A stretch of 64,000 nucleotides of DNA from Pedobacter sp. AJM (GCF_002197755.1 NZ_NHOT01000007.1:108105-172104); one strand, 5' to 3'; shown: positions 43,514-52,996, numbered from the stretch's first letter. Notes: generated from the sequence alone by a model not told the origin. Numbers and translations: made by a program.

Positions 43514-43741
43514 TTAGCGAAGATTCACTTCAAAACCGCCGTAGCTTACCATATCCGCACTGTGCGCAATATTTAAGTTTAACTTAAGCTTTTCTATAAT
43601 ATCTTTTGCCGTTTGGATGGCCTGGTGAATATTACTTACCCCTCTGATTTCTATGCCTGAACGCATTACTTTAAATTTTGTAGGTTCATAACGATCTATA
43701 AACTTCTGCAAATCTTTTGCTATTGGTCTTTGTGTGCTCAT
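43514..43741 (-). CDS. small hypothetical protein
   Basis: 75 residues, soluble, mixed alpha/beta (KFIDRYEPTKFKVMRSGIEIRGV ... AIQTAKDIIEKLKLNLNI). No signal or membrane segment. Family not recognised. The gap to the DUF983 gene contains an inverted repeat GGAAACTGAG/CTCAGTTTCC at 43467-43502. Confidence 0.6.
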   Translation of the reverse strand: MSTQRPIAKDLQKFIDRYEPTKFKVMRSGIEIRGVSNIHQAIQTAKDIIEKLKLNLNIAHSADMVSYGGFEVNLR

Positions 43742-44272
43742 TTAATATATTTTGCATTAATAAGCATGCTCAGTCCATAATTGTTTAGAAAAAAGATAAA
43801 TTTCTTACAACGCCCGGTATTCAAAAAATTCAGCTATATCCCCATTGTAAATAAGTCAGATATATATTATAAATCAATAAATCAACCTATAGCTTCTAAA
43901 AACGATAAAAAACTATTCAAAAAGAACCAAAACCAAAATTAACAACCAAAAAAAACAAATAAATTCAGTTTTAAATTATAAAAAAGTCAAAAAATAGCAA
44001 TTATTTAACTACATAATTTAAATTTTTAAACGAAAAACACAATTAAATATTAAATATTTTAAATAAAACACAAATTAAATGATAATTAATATACAAAATC
44101 TAATTAAAATAACTTTAAATACTATATTTGACTATCATTTATCATATTAAAAAGCAATTATTCTATATATTAATTTAATTATCATAAAAAAAAAGAAGAT
44201 TTATATTTTTTTCAAGACATATACTAACCAAATATATTAATTGTTCAATTTTTAAATTTAAACCCAAATAAA
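43742..44272. other. very A+T-rich intergenic region
   Basis: About 530 bp with long runs of A/T and no credible coding frame; the minus-strand frame at 44175-44372 is a shadow. The TATATTTG box at 44123-44130 is the only recognisable promoter-like signal for the nitrate operon. A leader of ~140 nt precedes nirD. No hairpin or protein-binding palindrome is clear to me. Confidence 0.4.
44123..44130 (+). promoter_or_regulatory. candidate -7 box of the nitrate operon
   Basis: TATATTTG matches TAnnTTTG. It lies 142 bp before the nirD ATG, giving a long leader; the -33 region lacks a TTG, so activation by a regulator such as the FNR-like protein encoded at 52271 is likely. Confidence 0.4.
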
Positions 44273-44620
44273 ATGACAGAAACGTCAAATAATTGGTTAG
44301 CCGCTTGTCGGGTGGAGGATGCGGTAGAAAATGGTGGGGTATGTGTAAAAAATGGTGATGATCAAATCGCATTATTTTACTTTACCAGAAGAAATGAGTG
44401 GTACGCCACACAAAATGAATGTCCGCACCGTAAACAAATGGCTTTAAGTCGCGGAATGATTGGTACTGCTACCGATGAACCTAAGGTAGCTTGTCCATTT
44501 CATAAGAAAAACTTCTCCTTAAAAACCGGTGAATGCTTAAGCGGCGATGAATGCGCCCTTAAAACCTATCCTGTTAAAATTGAAAACGGAACGGTTTATA
44601 TTGGCATTAATCCCAAATAA
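44273..44620 (+). CDS. nirD: NirD-type Rieske [2Fe-2S] protein
   Basis: 115 residues. Small nitrite-reductase subunit fold with complete Rieske ligands: CPHRKQM (Cys and His) and CPFHKKNF (Cys and His). Many assimilatory NirD proteins lack these; here both pairs are intact, so it should bind a [2Fe-2S] cluster. First gene of the nitrate cluster, but no catalytic NirB siroheme domain is found next to it. Confidence 0.85.
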   Translation: MTETSNNWLAACRVEDAVENGGVCVKNGDDQIALFYFTRRNEWYATQNECPHRKQMALSRGMIGTATDEPKVACPFHKKNFSLKTGECLSGDECALKTYPVKIENGTVYIGINPK

Positions 44621-44772
44621 TGATCTGATTGAACATCAATATCAGATGAAGCGATAGCAGCAAGACTATAATAAAATGGATGCTTTATTCATTGGATGGA
44701 ATCACGTGGAGCGCGGATCATTGGCCAGGCAAAGGCATATAATTTAATCATGCAAACCAAACAAACCTTAAA

Positions 44773-46131
44773 ATGTTGAACTCAACTAATCAACCCCTTA
44801 GCAAACTCAATATATTCTCATTGAAAGGCGTTCAGATGAAAACCTTTCACATTACCTGGCTTACCTTTTTCTTTTGCTTTTTCGCCTGGTTCGGGATGGC
44901 CCCGCTTATGAAAATGGCCAGAGAACAATTAAACCTGACTAAAGACCAGGTAGGGAATATCCAGATTGCATCGGTATCCGCTACCATACTTGCCCGTCTG
45001 ATGATCGGCAGGATCATTGATAAATTCGGTCCTAAGCGCATTTATACCTGGTTACTCGTGTTATGTGCCATCCCGGTCATCTTCATTGGCACCAGTCAGT
45101 CTTATCTGTCTTTTCTTATTTTCCGTCTGGCCATCGGCGTAATTGGCGCCTCATTTGTCATTACACAATTTCACACCTCTATTATGTTTGCGCCAAACAT
45201 TAAAGGAACGGCCAATGCTACGGCAGGTGGTTTTGGAAATGCCGGCGGAGGTGCGGCCAACTTCTTCATGCCACTTATTGCATCAGGGCTTAGTGCCATC
45301 GGGCTTTGTACCTCGGCTGACAGCTGGCGCTATGCCATGATTTTTCCGGGCATCATGCTGCTCTTGTGTGCATTCCTTTATCATAGATATACCGAAGACA
45401 GTCCGGCGGGGGACTTTAAAAACCTTGATATGGGCAAGAAAAATAAGGAAAACACTTTTTTGCTTGCCGCCAAAGATTACCGTACCTGGATTTTAACCAT
45501 TGCCTATGCGGCCTGCTTCGGTGTAGAAATTACAGTTGATAATTTTGCGCCCATTTTTTTTACCGATTCATTCGGTGCCACCATAGCAGTCGCCGGAATG
45601 GTGGCAGGTATTTTTGGCTGGATAAATATATTCGCCAGACCTGTGGGTGGCATCCTTGCTGATAAAATTGGCAAAACCTGGGGATTTGATGGAAAGACAC
45701 TGTTATTGGCTTCCTTACTTTTGATAGAAGGCATTGGCTTAATCTGGTTTGCAAAATCCGGAAATATCGGCATGGCTATTTTAATGATGTTTGTTTTCGG
45801 CCTGAGTTTAAAAATGGCTAATGGAGCCACCTATAGCCTGGTTCCTTTTATTAATCCTAAAGCCGTGGGAAGCGTAGCCGGCATTGTAGGTGCCGGAGGA
45901 AACATTGGTGCCATGCTCATTGCCTTTATGTTTAAAGCAAAAGCCAATCATTTGTCTAAAAACCTGACCGGAGATCATGTCCTACATAAAGATTTAATTG
46001 ATTACACCAGTGCTTTTACACTACTGGGTTATATCATTCTGACCATAGGCATTGCAGTATTCATTTTCAGAACTGTTATGGCACAAAAACAGCGAAATAT
46101 CAATGAGCTTGTTTTTAATCCTTCAAAATAA
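44773..46131 (+). CDS. narK: NarK-type nitrate/nitrite transporter
   Basis: 452 residues, MFS fold with 12 helices. N-terminal helix reads FHITWLTFFFCFFAWFGMAPLMKM, followed by RLMIGRIIDKFGPKR, the nitrate-signature-like GGFGNAGGGAANFFMP, and a second half with GGILADKIGKTWG and VGAGGNIGAML. It imports nitrate for the reductase encoded 24 bp downstream. An alternative start at the Met 23 residues in cannot be excluded. Confidence 0.92.
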   Translation: MLNSTNQPLSKLNIFSLKGVQMKTFHITWLTFFFCFFAWFGMAPLMKMAREQLNLTKDQVGNIQIASVSATILARLMIGRIIDKFGPKRIYTWLLVLCAIPVIFIGTSQSYLSFLIFRLAIGVIGASFVITQFHTSIMFAPNIKGTANATAGGFGNAGGGAANFFMPLIASGLSAIGLCTSADSWRYAMIFPGIMLLLCAFLYHRYTEDSPAGDFKNLDMGKKNKENTFLLAAKDYRTWILTIAYAACFGVEITVDNFAPIFFTDSFGATIAVAGMVAGIFGWINIFARPVGGILADKIGKTWGFDGKTLLLASLLLIEGIGLIWFAKSGNIGMAILMMFVFGLSLKMANGATYSLVPFINPKAVGSVAGIVGAGGNIGAMLIAFMFKAKANHLSKNLTGDHVLHKDLIDYTSAFTLLGYIILTIGIAVFIFRTVMAQKQRNINELVFNPSK

Positions 46132-46155
46132 TTCATTTACCATCTCAACCATCCT

Positions 46156-49100
46156 TTGGAACCAGGAAAACATATATCAAATACCACTACCTGCTGCTAC
46201 TGCGGCGTGGGCTGTGGTATTGTTGTACATAAAGATGCTCAGGATAACCTCACAGTTGCGGGTGATGAAACACATCCGGTTAACCGCGGCATGTTATGTA
46301 GTAAAGGGATGAATCTGCATTATACGGTTAATGATAAAAGCGACCGCTTGCTTTATCCGCAGATGCGCTACAATAAAAACATGCCTTTACAGCGGGTAAG
46401 CTGGGACACTGCACTTGAACGAACCGCGGCTGTTTTTAAGGCTTTAATAGAAAAACATGGTCCGGACAGTGTGGCATTTTATGCCAGCGGACAATGTTTA
46501 ACGGAAGAATATTATGTGGTCAATAAACTGATTAAAGGTTTTATCGGTAGCAATAATATCGATACCAACAGCCGCTTATGTATGAGCAGTGCGGTTGTTG
46601 GTTATAAAATGAGTTTGGGAGAAGACAGTGTGCCGATCAGTTATGATGATATTGAACTGGCAGATTGCATTTTCGTAGCCGGAGCTAACCCCGCCTGGTG
46701 CCATCCCATTTTATGGCGGAGGGTAGAAGCTGCTAAAGCGAAAAACCCAAAGCTTAAAATCATTGTCAGCGACCCAAGAAAGACTCAAACCTGTGCACTG
46801 GCTGATGTATATTTACAAATAAACCCAGGAACCGACATTACGTTACATCATGCACTGGCAAATTGCTTAATTACTGATGGCAAAACCAATCCTGATTTTA
46901 TCCGGCAGCACACCAATGGCTTTGCCGCCTATCGTGAAAATGTATTGCGTACGTCCATCGCCGATGCAGCTATAATTTGCGGAATCACAGAAAGCGATAT
47001 TCGGACGGCTGCTTCGCTTATTGGCCATGCCAAAGGCTTCCTCACCATGTGGACGATGGGCCTGAACCAAAGCGTGGTGGGTACCCATAAAAACCTTTCG
47101 CTCATTAACCTTAACCTCATTACCGGACACATCGGAAAACCCGGCAGCGGTCCGTTTTCACTAACCGGGCAGCCCAATGCTATGGGTGGCAGGGAAGTTG
47201 GCGGACTCAGTAATTTGCTGCCGGCACACCGCAACCTGGCTGACGAAAAAGACCGGAATGAAGTGGAAACTTTCTGGAATATTCCGTTAGGCAGTATTAA
47301 TCCAAAACCGGGGCTTACGGCTACGGAAATGTTTGATGAACTAAATACGGGCAAACTCAAAGCCATCTGGATTTTATGTACCAATCCACTGATTAGTTTG
47401 CCTGATGTGAAAATGGCTGAAGCCGGACTTAAAAATGCCCGCTTTGTAGTGGTTCAGGACATCAGTAATAAAATTGAAACGTTAAAGTATGCTGATGTGG
47501 TTCTGCCTGCCGCCGCCTGGGCGGAAAAAGAAGGTACCATGACCAATGCAGGCCGTTACATTTCTCATTTAAATCAAATGGTTGATGCACCTGGAGAAGC
47601 TTTGCCTGATGCTGAAATCATTTGCCGCTTCGCAAAAAAAATGGGTTATGCCGGCTTTGATTTCCAAAACCCTTCAGCCATTTACCTTGAACATGCGGCA
47701 CTTACCGCCGGAACCAGCATTGATATCAGTGGATTGGATTATGAGATCCTTCAAAAGCAGAGGGCCGTTCAATGGCCATATCCAAAAAACAATACTTCGG
47801 GCACCTCCAGGCTATTCACCGACTATAAATTTCATACGCCTGATGAACGGGCAAACATTCTTTCCTTTTCAGATAAAAACCAGTCTGAACCTTTAAGCCC
47901 TGAACATCCGCTGATCCTCACTACGGGAAGAATTAGGGATCAATGGCACACCCGGAGCAAAACCGGTAAAGTAACGAAGCTGAACCAGCACCTTGGTGAA
48001 ACTTTTTTAGAAATTCATCCGGCAGATGCCGCTAAGCGAAAAATTAAAGACCAGGATCTGGTAGTAGTGACCAGCTTACGCGGCGAGGTACGGGTGAAAG
48101 CCAAATACAATGAGGACATTAAACCAGGCGTGGTGTTCATGCCCATGCACTGGGGCATCATCAACCATTATGACCATCACCGGGTCAATAACCTCACCAA
48201 TAACCTGGTTGATCCCATCAGTAAGGAACCTGATTTTAAATACAGCGCCGTTGAAGTCAAATTGTATCAGAAGCCCAGACAAAAAATCATCGTAGTGGGC
48301 GCTGGTGCGGGTGCCTGTGGTTTTGTAAAAAGCTACCGGACCTTAAATATGGATGATGATATTGAAATTTTCAGCAAGGAAGACTTTCCATTTTACAACA
48401 GGGTACTCCTCCCCGATTACATTACAGGCACTTTGCCCTGGCATAACCTCATCAAAATGAGTGATGATGAAGAAAATCATTACCACATTAAACTACACCG
48501 CGGTATAGAAATCCGCCACCTTTCAACCGCAGCAAAAACCGTTACCGATAGCCGGGGCATTATTCACCAATATGACATTTTAATACTGGCCACGGGCAGC
48601 AGACCTTTCGTACTGAAAGATATGCCCCACATGAGAGGGATATTTACCATGAGGAGCAGAACAGATGCCGATCAGTTTAAAGCACACCTGGCGAACACCA
48701 ATAAGGAGGTTGTTATTGTGGGCGGAGGTTTACTGGGTATTGAACTGGCGACCTCTCTTAAGGAAACAGGTGCGCAGGTAACCATTATACAAAGAATTTC
48801 GCGCTTAATGGGCCGCCAGCTGGATATGATGGGCAGCCAGCTGCTTCACGAAGAAATTTTGAGCAAAGGCATTGATATCATTTATAATGATGAGGTAGAC
48901 CGCTTTTTAGGAGAAAAGGAAATAGCAGGCATTCGATTAAAAAGCGGACGTATGATTGCCTGCCAGTCGCTGGTTATTGCCATTGGTACCGTTCCGAATA
49001 TAGAACTGATCAAACAAGCCGGTATTGATTGTAAACGGGGCGTGGTGGTGGATGAATATTTAAGAACGAATGCAAAAGACGTCTTCGCCATTGGCGAAAT

Positions 49101-49701
49101 TGCAGAATTTGAAGATCAGCTTTATGGCATCACTGCCGCTGCCGAACAGCAAGCCGAAGTAGTGGCCAGGTTTCTCTGTGGCGACATCGGCAAGTATTAC
49201 ACCGGAAGTTTACTGATGAACATCCTGAAGATGCACAGTCTGGCGCTTTGCTCACTTGGGCTGGCAGAAATTCCGAATAATGGAAAGGGTTATGAAGAAA
49301 TTATTTTTGTAGACAAGGCGAAACGCTATTATAAAAAGTGCATTGTACACCAGGATAAACTGGTAGGTGCCATCCTCATTGGCGATAAAAGTGAGTTCCT
49401 CGAATTCAGGAATTTAATTGAAACCAAAATGGAGCTAAGTGAAAAAAGGCTTCAGTTGCTGCGAAGCGGAAAAATGGCTGAGCCGCTTATTGGTAAAACC
49501 ATTTGCAGCTGCAATAATGTGGGTGAAGGTAATTTAATCAATAAAATAAAAGAAGGATGCAAAGATCATTTGCAGCTCTGCCAGCTAACCGGTGCAGGTA
49601 TGGGTTGTGGCAGCTGCAGGCCAGAGGTCAAAAACATCCTTGATGCTTTCATCAATATCCCAAAGGAAGCCAAACCATTAATTCCTGTTGAACAAGATTA
49701 A
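46156..49701 (+). CDS. assimilatory nitrate reductase fused to NirB-like FAD/BFD module
   Basis: 1181 residues. Residues 1-~700 are a molybdopterin nitrate reductase: N-terminal 4Fe-4S ligands C13-x2-C16-x3-C20 ... C48, then SGQCLTEEYYVVNKLIKG, NSRLCMSSAV and a MopB core ending in HWGIINHYDHHRVNNLTNNLVDP. From ~710 it is a NAD(P)H/FAD oxidoreductase (IIVVGAGAGACGF, VVIVGGGLLGIELATSLKE, VVVDEYLRTN), ending with a BFD-type [2Fe-2S] motif C1117-x-C1119 ... C1151-x2-C1154. The product thus resembles Bacillus NasC and the electron-transfer part of NasB/NirB joined in one chain, giving a single NADH-dependent enzyme. A siroheme nitrite-reductase domain is absent. Confidence 0.92.
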   Translation: MEPGKHISNTTTCCYCGVGCGIVVHKDAQDNLTVAGDETHPVNRGMLCSKGMNLHYTVNDKSDRLLYPQMRYNKNMPLQRVSWDTALERTAAVFKALIEKHGPDSVAFYASGQCLTEEYYVVNKLIKGFIGSNNIDTNSRLCMSSAVVGYKMSLGEDSVPISYDDIELADCIFVAGANPAWCHPILWRRVEAAKAKNPKLKIIVSDPRKTQTCALADVYLQINPGTDITLHHALANCLITDGKTNPDFIRQHTNGFAAYRENVLRTSIADAAIICGITESDIRTAASLIGHAKGFLTMWTMGLNQSVVGTHKNLSLINLNLITGHIGKPGSGPFSLTGQPNAMGGREVGGLSNLLPAHRNLADEKDRNEVETFWNIPLGSINPKPGLTATEMFDELNTGKLKAIWILCTNPLISLPDVKMAEAGLKNARFVVVQDISNKIETLKYADVVLPAAAWAEKEGTMTNAGRYISHLNQMVDAPGEALPDAEIICRFAKKMGYAGFDFQNPSAIYLEHAALTAGTSIDISGLDYEILQKQRAVQWPYPKNNTSGTSRLFTDYKFHTPDERANILSFSDKNQSEPLSPEHPLILTTGRIRDQWHTRSKTGKVTKLNQHLGETFLEIHPADAAKRKIKDQDLVVVTSLRGEVRVKAKYNEDIKPGVVFMPMHWGIINHYDHHRVNNLTNNLVDPISKEPDFKYSAVEVKLYQKPRQKIIVVGAGAGACGFVKSYRTLNMDDDIEIFSKEDFPFYNRVLLPDYITGTLPWHNLIKMSDDEENHYHIKLHRGIEIRHLSTAAKTVTDSRGIIHQYDILILATGSRPFVLKDMPHMRGIFTMRSRTDADQFKAHLANTNKEVVIVGGGLLGIELATSLKETGAQVTIIQRISRLMGRQLDMMGSQLLHEEILSKGIDIIYNDEVDRFLGEKEIAGIRLKSGRMIACQSLVIAIGTVPNIELIKQAGIDCKRGVVVDEYLRTNAKDVFAIGEIAEFEDQLYGITAAAEQQAEVVARFLCGDIGKYYTGSLLMNILKMHSLALCSLGLAEIPNNGKGYEEIIFVDKAKRYYKKCIVHQDKLVGAILIGDKSEFLEFRNLIETKMELSEKRLQLLRSGKMAEPLIGKTICSCNNVGEGNLINKIKEGCKDHLQLCQLTGAGMGCGSCRPEVKNILDAFINIPKEAKPLIPVEQD

Positions 49702-49711
49702 TCAAAGTAAA

Positions 49712-50215
49712 ATGAGCAGAAAAACCACCAGTCCTTCAGAATTCATTAACATAAAGGGCATCGAATATTTCCGTTTTGAAGAAGATTTTATGGAAGATAA
49801 CATCCGTTGCATCCCTATGGTTGTCCGTTTTAAAATGGATGCCTGCGGGATTAAGTTAAAGTTAAGCGAATGGAGTAAATTTAACGCAACTGAACGGGTA
49901 AAACTGGCTTTAATGTCTATTGATAACGCCGAAGTGACCGAACGCTACCATCAATACCTGATTGCCCTGATTACCAAATACACGGACAATACAGCTACAA
50001 AGCTGGCAATAGACCCTGCACCCGCCTGGGCCAATGTGCAGCAGATTCCGGAAATGTTACTGGAAAAATCAGCAGAAATTGAACTGAACCTTTCACTGGA
50101 ACAATGGAAAAAACTAACTGATATCCAGCGGTTTGCCTTACTAAAACTCTGCAGACCCGGCCATGAAAATAAAAACTTCCCTAAGGCTGCTGTAGAATTT
50201 GGATTATTAAACTAA
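49712..50215 (+). CDS. narM: nitrate reductase-associated protein NarM
   Basis: 167 residues from ATG 49712; a TTG 24 nt earlier would overlap the reductase gene and is less likely. FEEDFMEDNIRCIPMVVRFK and DACGIKLKLSEW match the nitrate reductase-associated family (NarM), needed for reductase maturation in cyanobacteria. It sits just after the reductase gene, 4 bp before the rubredoxin-tailed protein, supporting that role. Confidence 0.85.
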   Translation: MSRKTTSPSEFINIKGIEYFRFEEDFMEDNIRCIPMVVRFKMDACGIKLKLSEWSKFNATERVKLALMSIDNAEVTERYHQYLIALITKYTDNTATKLAIDPAPAWANVQQIPEMLLEKSAEIELNLSLEQWKKLTDIQRFALLKLCRPGHENKNFPKAAVEFGLLN

Positions 50216-50219
50216 CAGT

Positions 50220-51710
50220 ATGCAGCCACTCACCGTTATTATTAATTTTCCCGGCGGGATTATTTCACCCGGAAACCTGTATAACATCCTCGTGGCGGCC
50301 ACAAGGGCAAAAATCCAATATGTAAGGTTTGGACTAAGGCAACAGCTCTACCTGGATACCATCAGCTATAACGCAGCAACATTTACTGGTGAACTCAGCC
50401 GCCTCGCCATTGATTATGAAATTGACCAGAGCCAATATCCCAATATCGTAAGCTCCTACCCTGGTGAAGAAATTTTTATCCGGAACTCCTGGCTTACCGA
50501 AGGGGTTTACCAGGATGTGCTGGCTGCTATAGATTTTAAACCCAGCTTAAAGGTAAACATCTGCGATCATAGCCAGAGTTTCACGCCCATGCTCACCGGC
50601 AATATCAACTGGATCGCTTCTGCAGCGGCCGAACATTACTGGCACCTCATTATCCGCTTCCCTAAAACCAATGTAGTTTATGAGTGGGATCAGCTATGTT
50701 ACACCAACAGCATTTCCAGATTAACCAGGCAAATTGAAGCCCTGATTACTTCACAGCCTGCAGATTTTATCGATAATATACAAGCCAGCGGAGCGGAACT
50801 TTTCAGCCTGATGCAAACCGATGATTACATCTTAAAAAAAGCCACACAACCGGTCTCCACTGTACCATTTAACCTGCCCTATTATGAAGGTCTTAACCGC
50901 TACAATAACAAATACTGGCTTGGCATTTACCGGCGGGATGAATTGTTTAAAGTGGCTTTCTTAAAAAAACTCTGCCTGTTATGTACAGATACGAAAGTGG
51001 GACAAATTTGCTGCACCTCATGGAAAAGCATCGTTATCAAAGGTATTGCTGAACAAGATAAAATCCGCTGGAACAATTTGCTGGAAGAATTTAACATCAA
51101 CATGCGCCATGCAGCCAATGAACTGAATTTTCAGGTAGAAGATAACTGTATGGAAGGCCTGCAGCTAAAAAACTACCTGGTGAAATACCTCAGCATAGAT
51201 GATATCCGTACTTTCGGGATTTGCGTTGGTATTAAAACCAGGAAAAAAAGTGAAATATTCAGCAGCATTCTAATTCGCAAACGTTACCTCGTCCATTTTA
51301 TGGGCATCAAACTATTCCCCGTTTACGACATCCTCAGGGCAAAAGATTTTAATCCGAATGAACGTACAGAAGAAATTTTTAGCAGTGGCAACCTGAAAGC
51401 CATGCTGCCCGAGCAGTTGAGAAGGGTTATTATGAAGTTTTATACTTTCAGAAAGGAAACCAGCCAGTATAAAAAAGCTGTTTCGCCCACAGCTAAAGTA
51501 AATACTCCTTTATTGCAAGAAGAAAACCTTTATCAATGCAGCCGGTGTTTTACCATTTACAACGAAGCCATTGGCGAAATGGAATCAAACATCCCGCCAC
51601 ATACGGCCTTTCAGCAACTTGGAGAAAGCTATTGTTGCCCGGTATGTGAAGGTACGAAAGATGAGTTTATCAAAATCAGCCATTCCGCCCTTGCTTATAC
51701 TCCATCATAA
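50220..51710 (+). CDS. sulfite/nitrite-reductase-like protein with C-terminal rubredoxin
   Basis: 496 residues. Residues ~10-60 (GGIISPGNLYNILVAATRAKIQYVRFG) and ~230-300 (YYEGLNRYNNKYWLGIYRRD ... FLKKLCLLCTDTKVGQI) read like the two ferredoxin-like half domains of siroheme reductases, but the four siroheme/4Fe-4S cysteines (C-x5-C and C-x3-C) are missing. Residues ~436-485 are a rubredoxin: C440-x2-C443 and C473-x2-C476 with IPPHTAFQQLGESY between. It is thus an Fe(Cys)4 electron-transfer protein on a degenerate reductase scaffold. It may feed electrons to the nitrate reductase or to a nitrite reductase, by inference. The end overlaps the convergent mobA end by 16 bp. Confidence 0.8.
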   Translation: MQPLTVIINFPGGIISPGNLYNILVAATRAKIQYVRFGLRQQLYLDTISYNAATFTGELSRLAIDYEIDQSQYPNIVSSYPGEEIFIRNSWLTEGVYQDVLAAIDFKPSLKVNICDHSQSFTPMLTGNINWIASAAAEHYWHLIIRFPKTNVVYEWDQLCYTNSISRLTRQIEALITSQPADFIDNIQASGAELFSLMQTDDYILKKATQPVSTVPFNLPYYEGLNRYNNKYWLGIYRRDELFKVAFLKKLCLLCTDTKVGQICCTSWKSIVIKGIAEQDKIRWNNLLEEFNINMRHAANELNFQVEDNCMEGLQLKNYLVKYLSIDDIRTFGICVGIKTRKKSEIFSSILIRKRYLVHFMGIKLFPVYDILRAKDFNPNERTEEIFSSGNLKAMLPEQLRRVIMKFYTFRKETSQYKKAVSPTAKVNTPLLQEENLYQCSRCFTIYNEAIGEMESNIPPHTAFQQLGESYCCPVCEGTKDEFIKISHSALAYTPS

Positions 51711-52270
51711 GTATTGAAATTTTTAAAAGCCCCTGTTTTACCTTCAGGGATGATGAGTTCGCAAACCTTCAGCAAACTTAGAACATGTTTCATGCTGTGC
51801 CTGGTTAACCTGCCCCCCTTTAGTTCAAGCATAACTTTGGCTAAACTTCCGGCTTTATAAATGGCACAAAGTGGCTCCGGGTTTCCGGCATGGCTAAAAA
51901 CAAAAGCTTCCTTAGCGGGTAATTTATTTTCTGCGCCCAGTAATTGTGTTAACAGGCTGGTTTCCATTAGGGGTAAATCGCAGGCCAGCACCAATAGGTC
52001 AGCCAACGGGTGTTTCGCATGTGACGATAAAAGTGCCAGCACCGGGCCGGCTATATCCAATGATGGATCATCAAAAATGAATTGCTCTTCTTTAAAGAAT
52101 GGAAGGTAATTTTCGCGCTGACTTTCATTAACCGATATTGCCACTGGAATACCCAGGCCTTTCAGCTTCTGGAAAGCATGTGTAGCCCAGTTGCCATTCC
52201 CCATAGGAATCAGCCCCTTATCGGTTCCCATCCTGGTGCTTTTTCCCCCGCAGCAAACGATGCCTAACAT
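51695..52270 (-). CDS. mobA: molybdenum cofactor guanylyltransferase
   Basis: 191 residues. CCGGKSTRMGTDKGLIPMGNG is the nucleotidyltransferase signature, and VLACDLPLMET carries the conserved Asp. It attaches GMP to molybdopterin, matching the bis-MGD-type nitrate reductase in this cluster. Its start directly follows the stop of the FNR-like gene (52271), so the two form an operon. Confidence 0.88.
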   Translation of the reverse strand: MLGIVCCGGKSTRMGTDKGLIPMGNGNWATHAFQKLKGLGIPVAISVNESQRENYLPFFKEEQFIFDDPSLDIAGPVLALLSSHAKHPLADLLVLACDLPLMETSLLTQLLGAENKLPAKEAFVFSHAGNPEPLCAIYKAGSLAKVMLELKGGRLTRHSMKHVLSLLKVCELIIPEGKTGAFKNFNTYDGV

Positions 52271-52954
52271 TTATTTCGAAGCAAGTTCAATTAATCCGGC
52301 TTCGTTCATAATGCCCAGGGCTTTCCCGTTTACTTTAATCAGCTGTTCTGCCAGTAATTCATTCATGGTGCGGAATACCGTTTCGTAAGTGGCACCTGTA
52401 AAGGCTGCCAGATCCTGCCGGCTTAGCTCCAATGAGAGATAGCCATCCTGGTCTAAACCAAATTGTGCTTTCAGCTCCAGCAAGGCCACAGCCAAGCGTC
52501 CTTTAACTGACATTAAAGCCAGGTTTCTCATTTTTTTCTCTGAAGCATGTAACTCATCTGCATAAAACATCAGCATCTGGTAAGAAAATTCATGATTAAC
52601 CTTCAGCGTGGTTTTAAAAAATTCAATATCCACAACACAAAAATGCGTAGTTTCTAAAGCCGTGGCAGAAATGGGGTAAGCATCTATTTTTGAGGTAATG
52701 CCCCGGTGCCCAAAAATGGCACCACGGTTTGCGAAACGCAAAATCAGTTCTTTATCACCCCACTTTTTATGGATTTTCACATTACCGGAGGTAACAAAAT
52801 ATACCCCTTTAACTGGTTCACCCTCACTAAAAATCGATTCGCCTCTTTTGGCAATAAAGTTTTTTCTGTGGTGCGCAATGGCAGGTTGCCATTCAGGTAA
52901 TGCCAGCTGGCACATCATACAGGTATTAAGGTCGCAAGCACTATCCTTCTTCAT
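52271..52954 (-). CDS. FNR-like regulator with cysteine cluster
   Basis: 227 residues from Met 52954 (MKKDSACDLNTC); an upstream Met at 52984 gives ten more residues. Crp/Fnr family: beta-barrel domain (FSEGEPVKGVYFVTSGNVKIH) and a winged helix with LSRQDLAAFTGATYETVFRTMNEL. N-terminal cysteines at C7, C12 and C15, plus C106 in THFCVVDIEFF at the position of E. coli FNR C122, make an Fe-S sensor of oxygen or NO likely. Opposite the nitrate operon and in operon with mobA, so it is its probable regulator. Confidence 0.85.
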   Translation of the reverse strand: MKKDSACDLNTCMMCQLALPEWQPAIAHHRKNFIAKRGESIFSEGEPVKGVYFVTSGNVKIHKKWGDKELILRFANRGAIFGHRGITSKIDAYPISATALETTHFCVVDIEFFKTTLKVNHEFSYQMLMFYADELHASEKKMRNLALMSVKGRLAVALLELKAQFGLDQDGYLSLELSRQDLAAFTGATYETVFRTMNELLAEQLIKVNGKALGIMNEAGLIELASK

Positions 52955-52978
52955 AATTTCAACGTATAGGGTAAAAGT

Positions 52979-52996
52979 AATCAATCATCATTGATT
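52979..52996. promoter_or_regulatory. inverted repeat upstream of the FNR-like gene
   Basis: AATCAATCATCATTGATT: 6-bp arms with a 6-bp spacer. The half-sites are FNR-like (TTGAT) but in everted order, so it is a weak candidate for autoregulation. Confidence 0.35.

Noticed and set aside
44131..44272. Riboswitch or attenuator in the nirD leader
   Set aside because: Only A+T-rich sequence, no stable hairpin or terminator seen.
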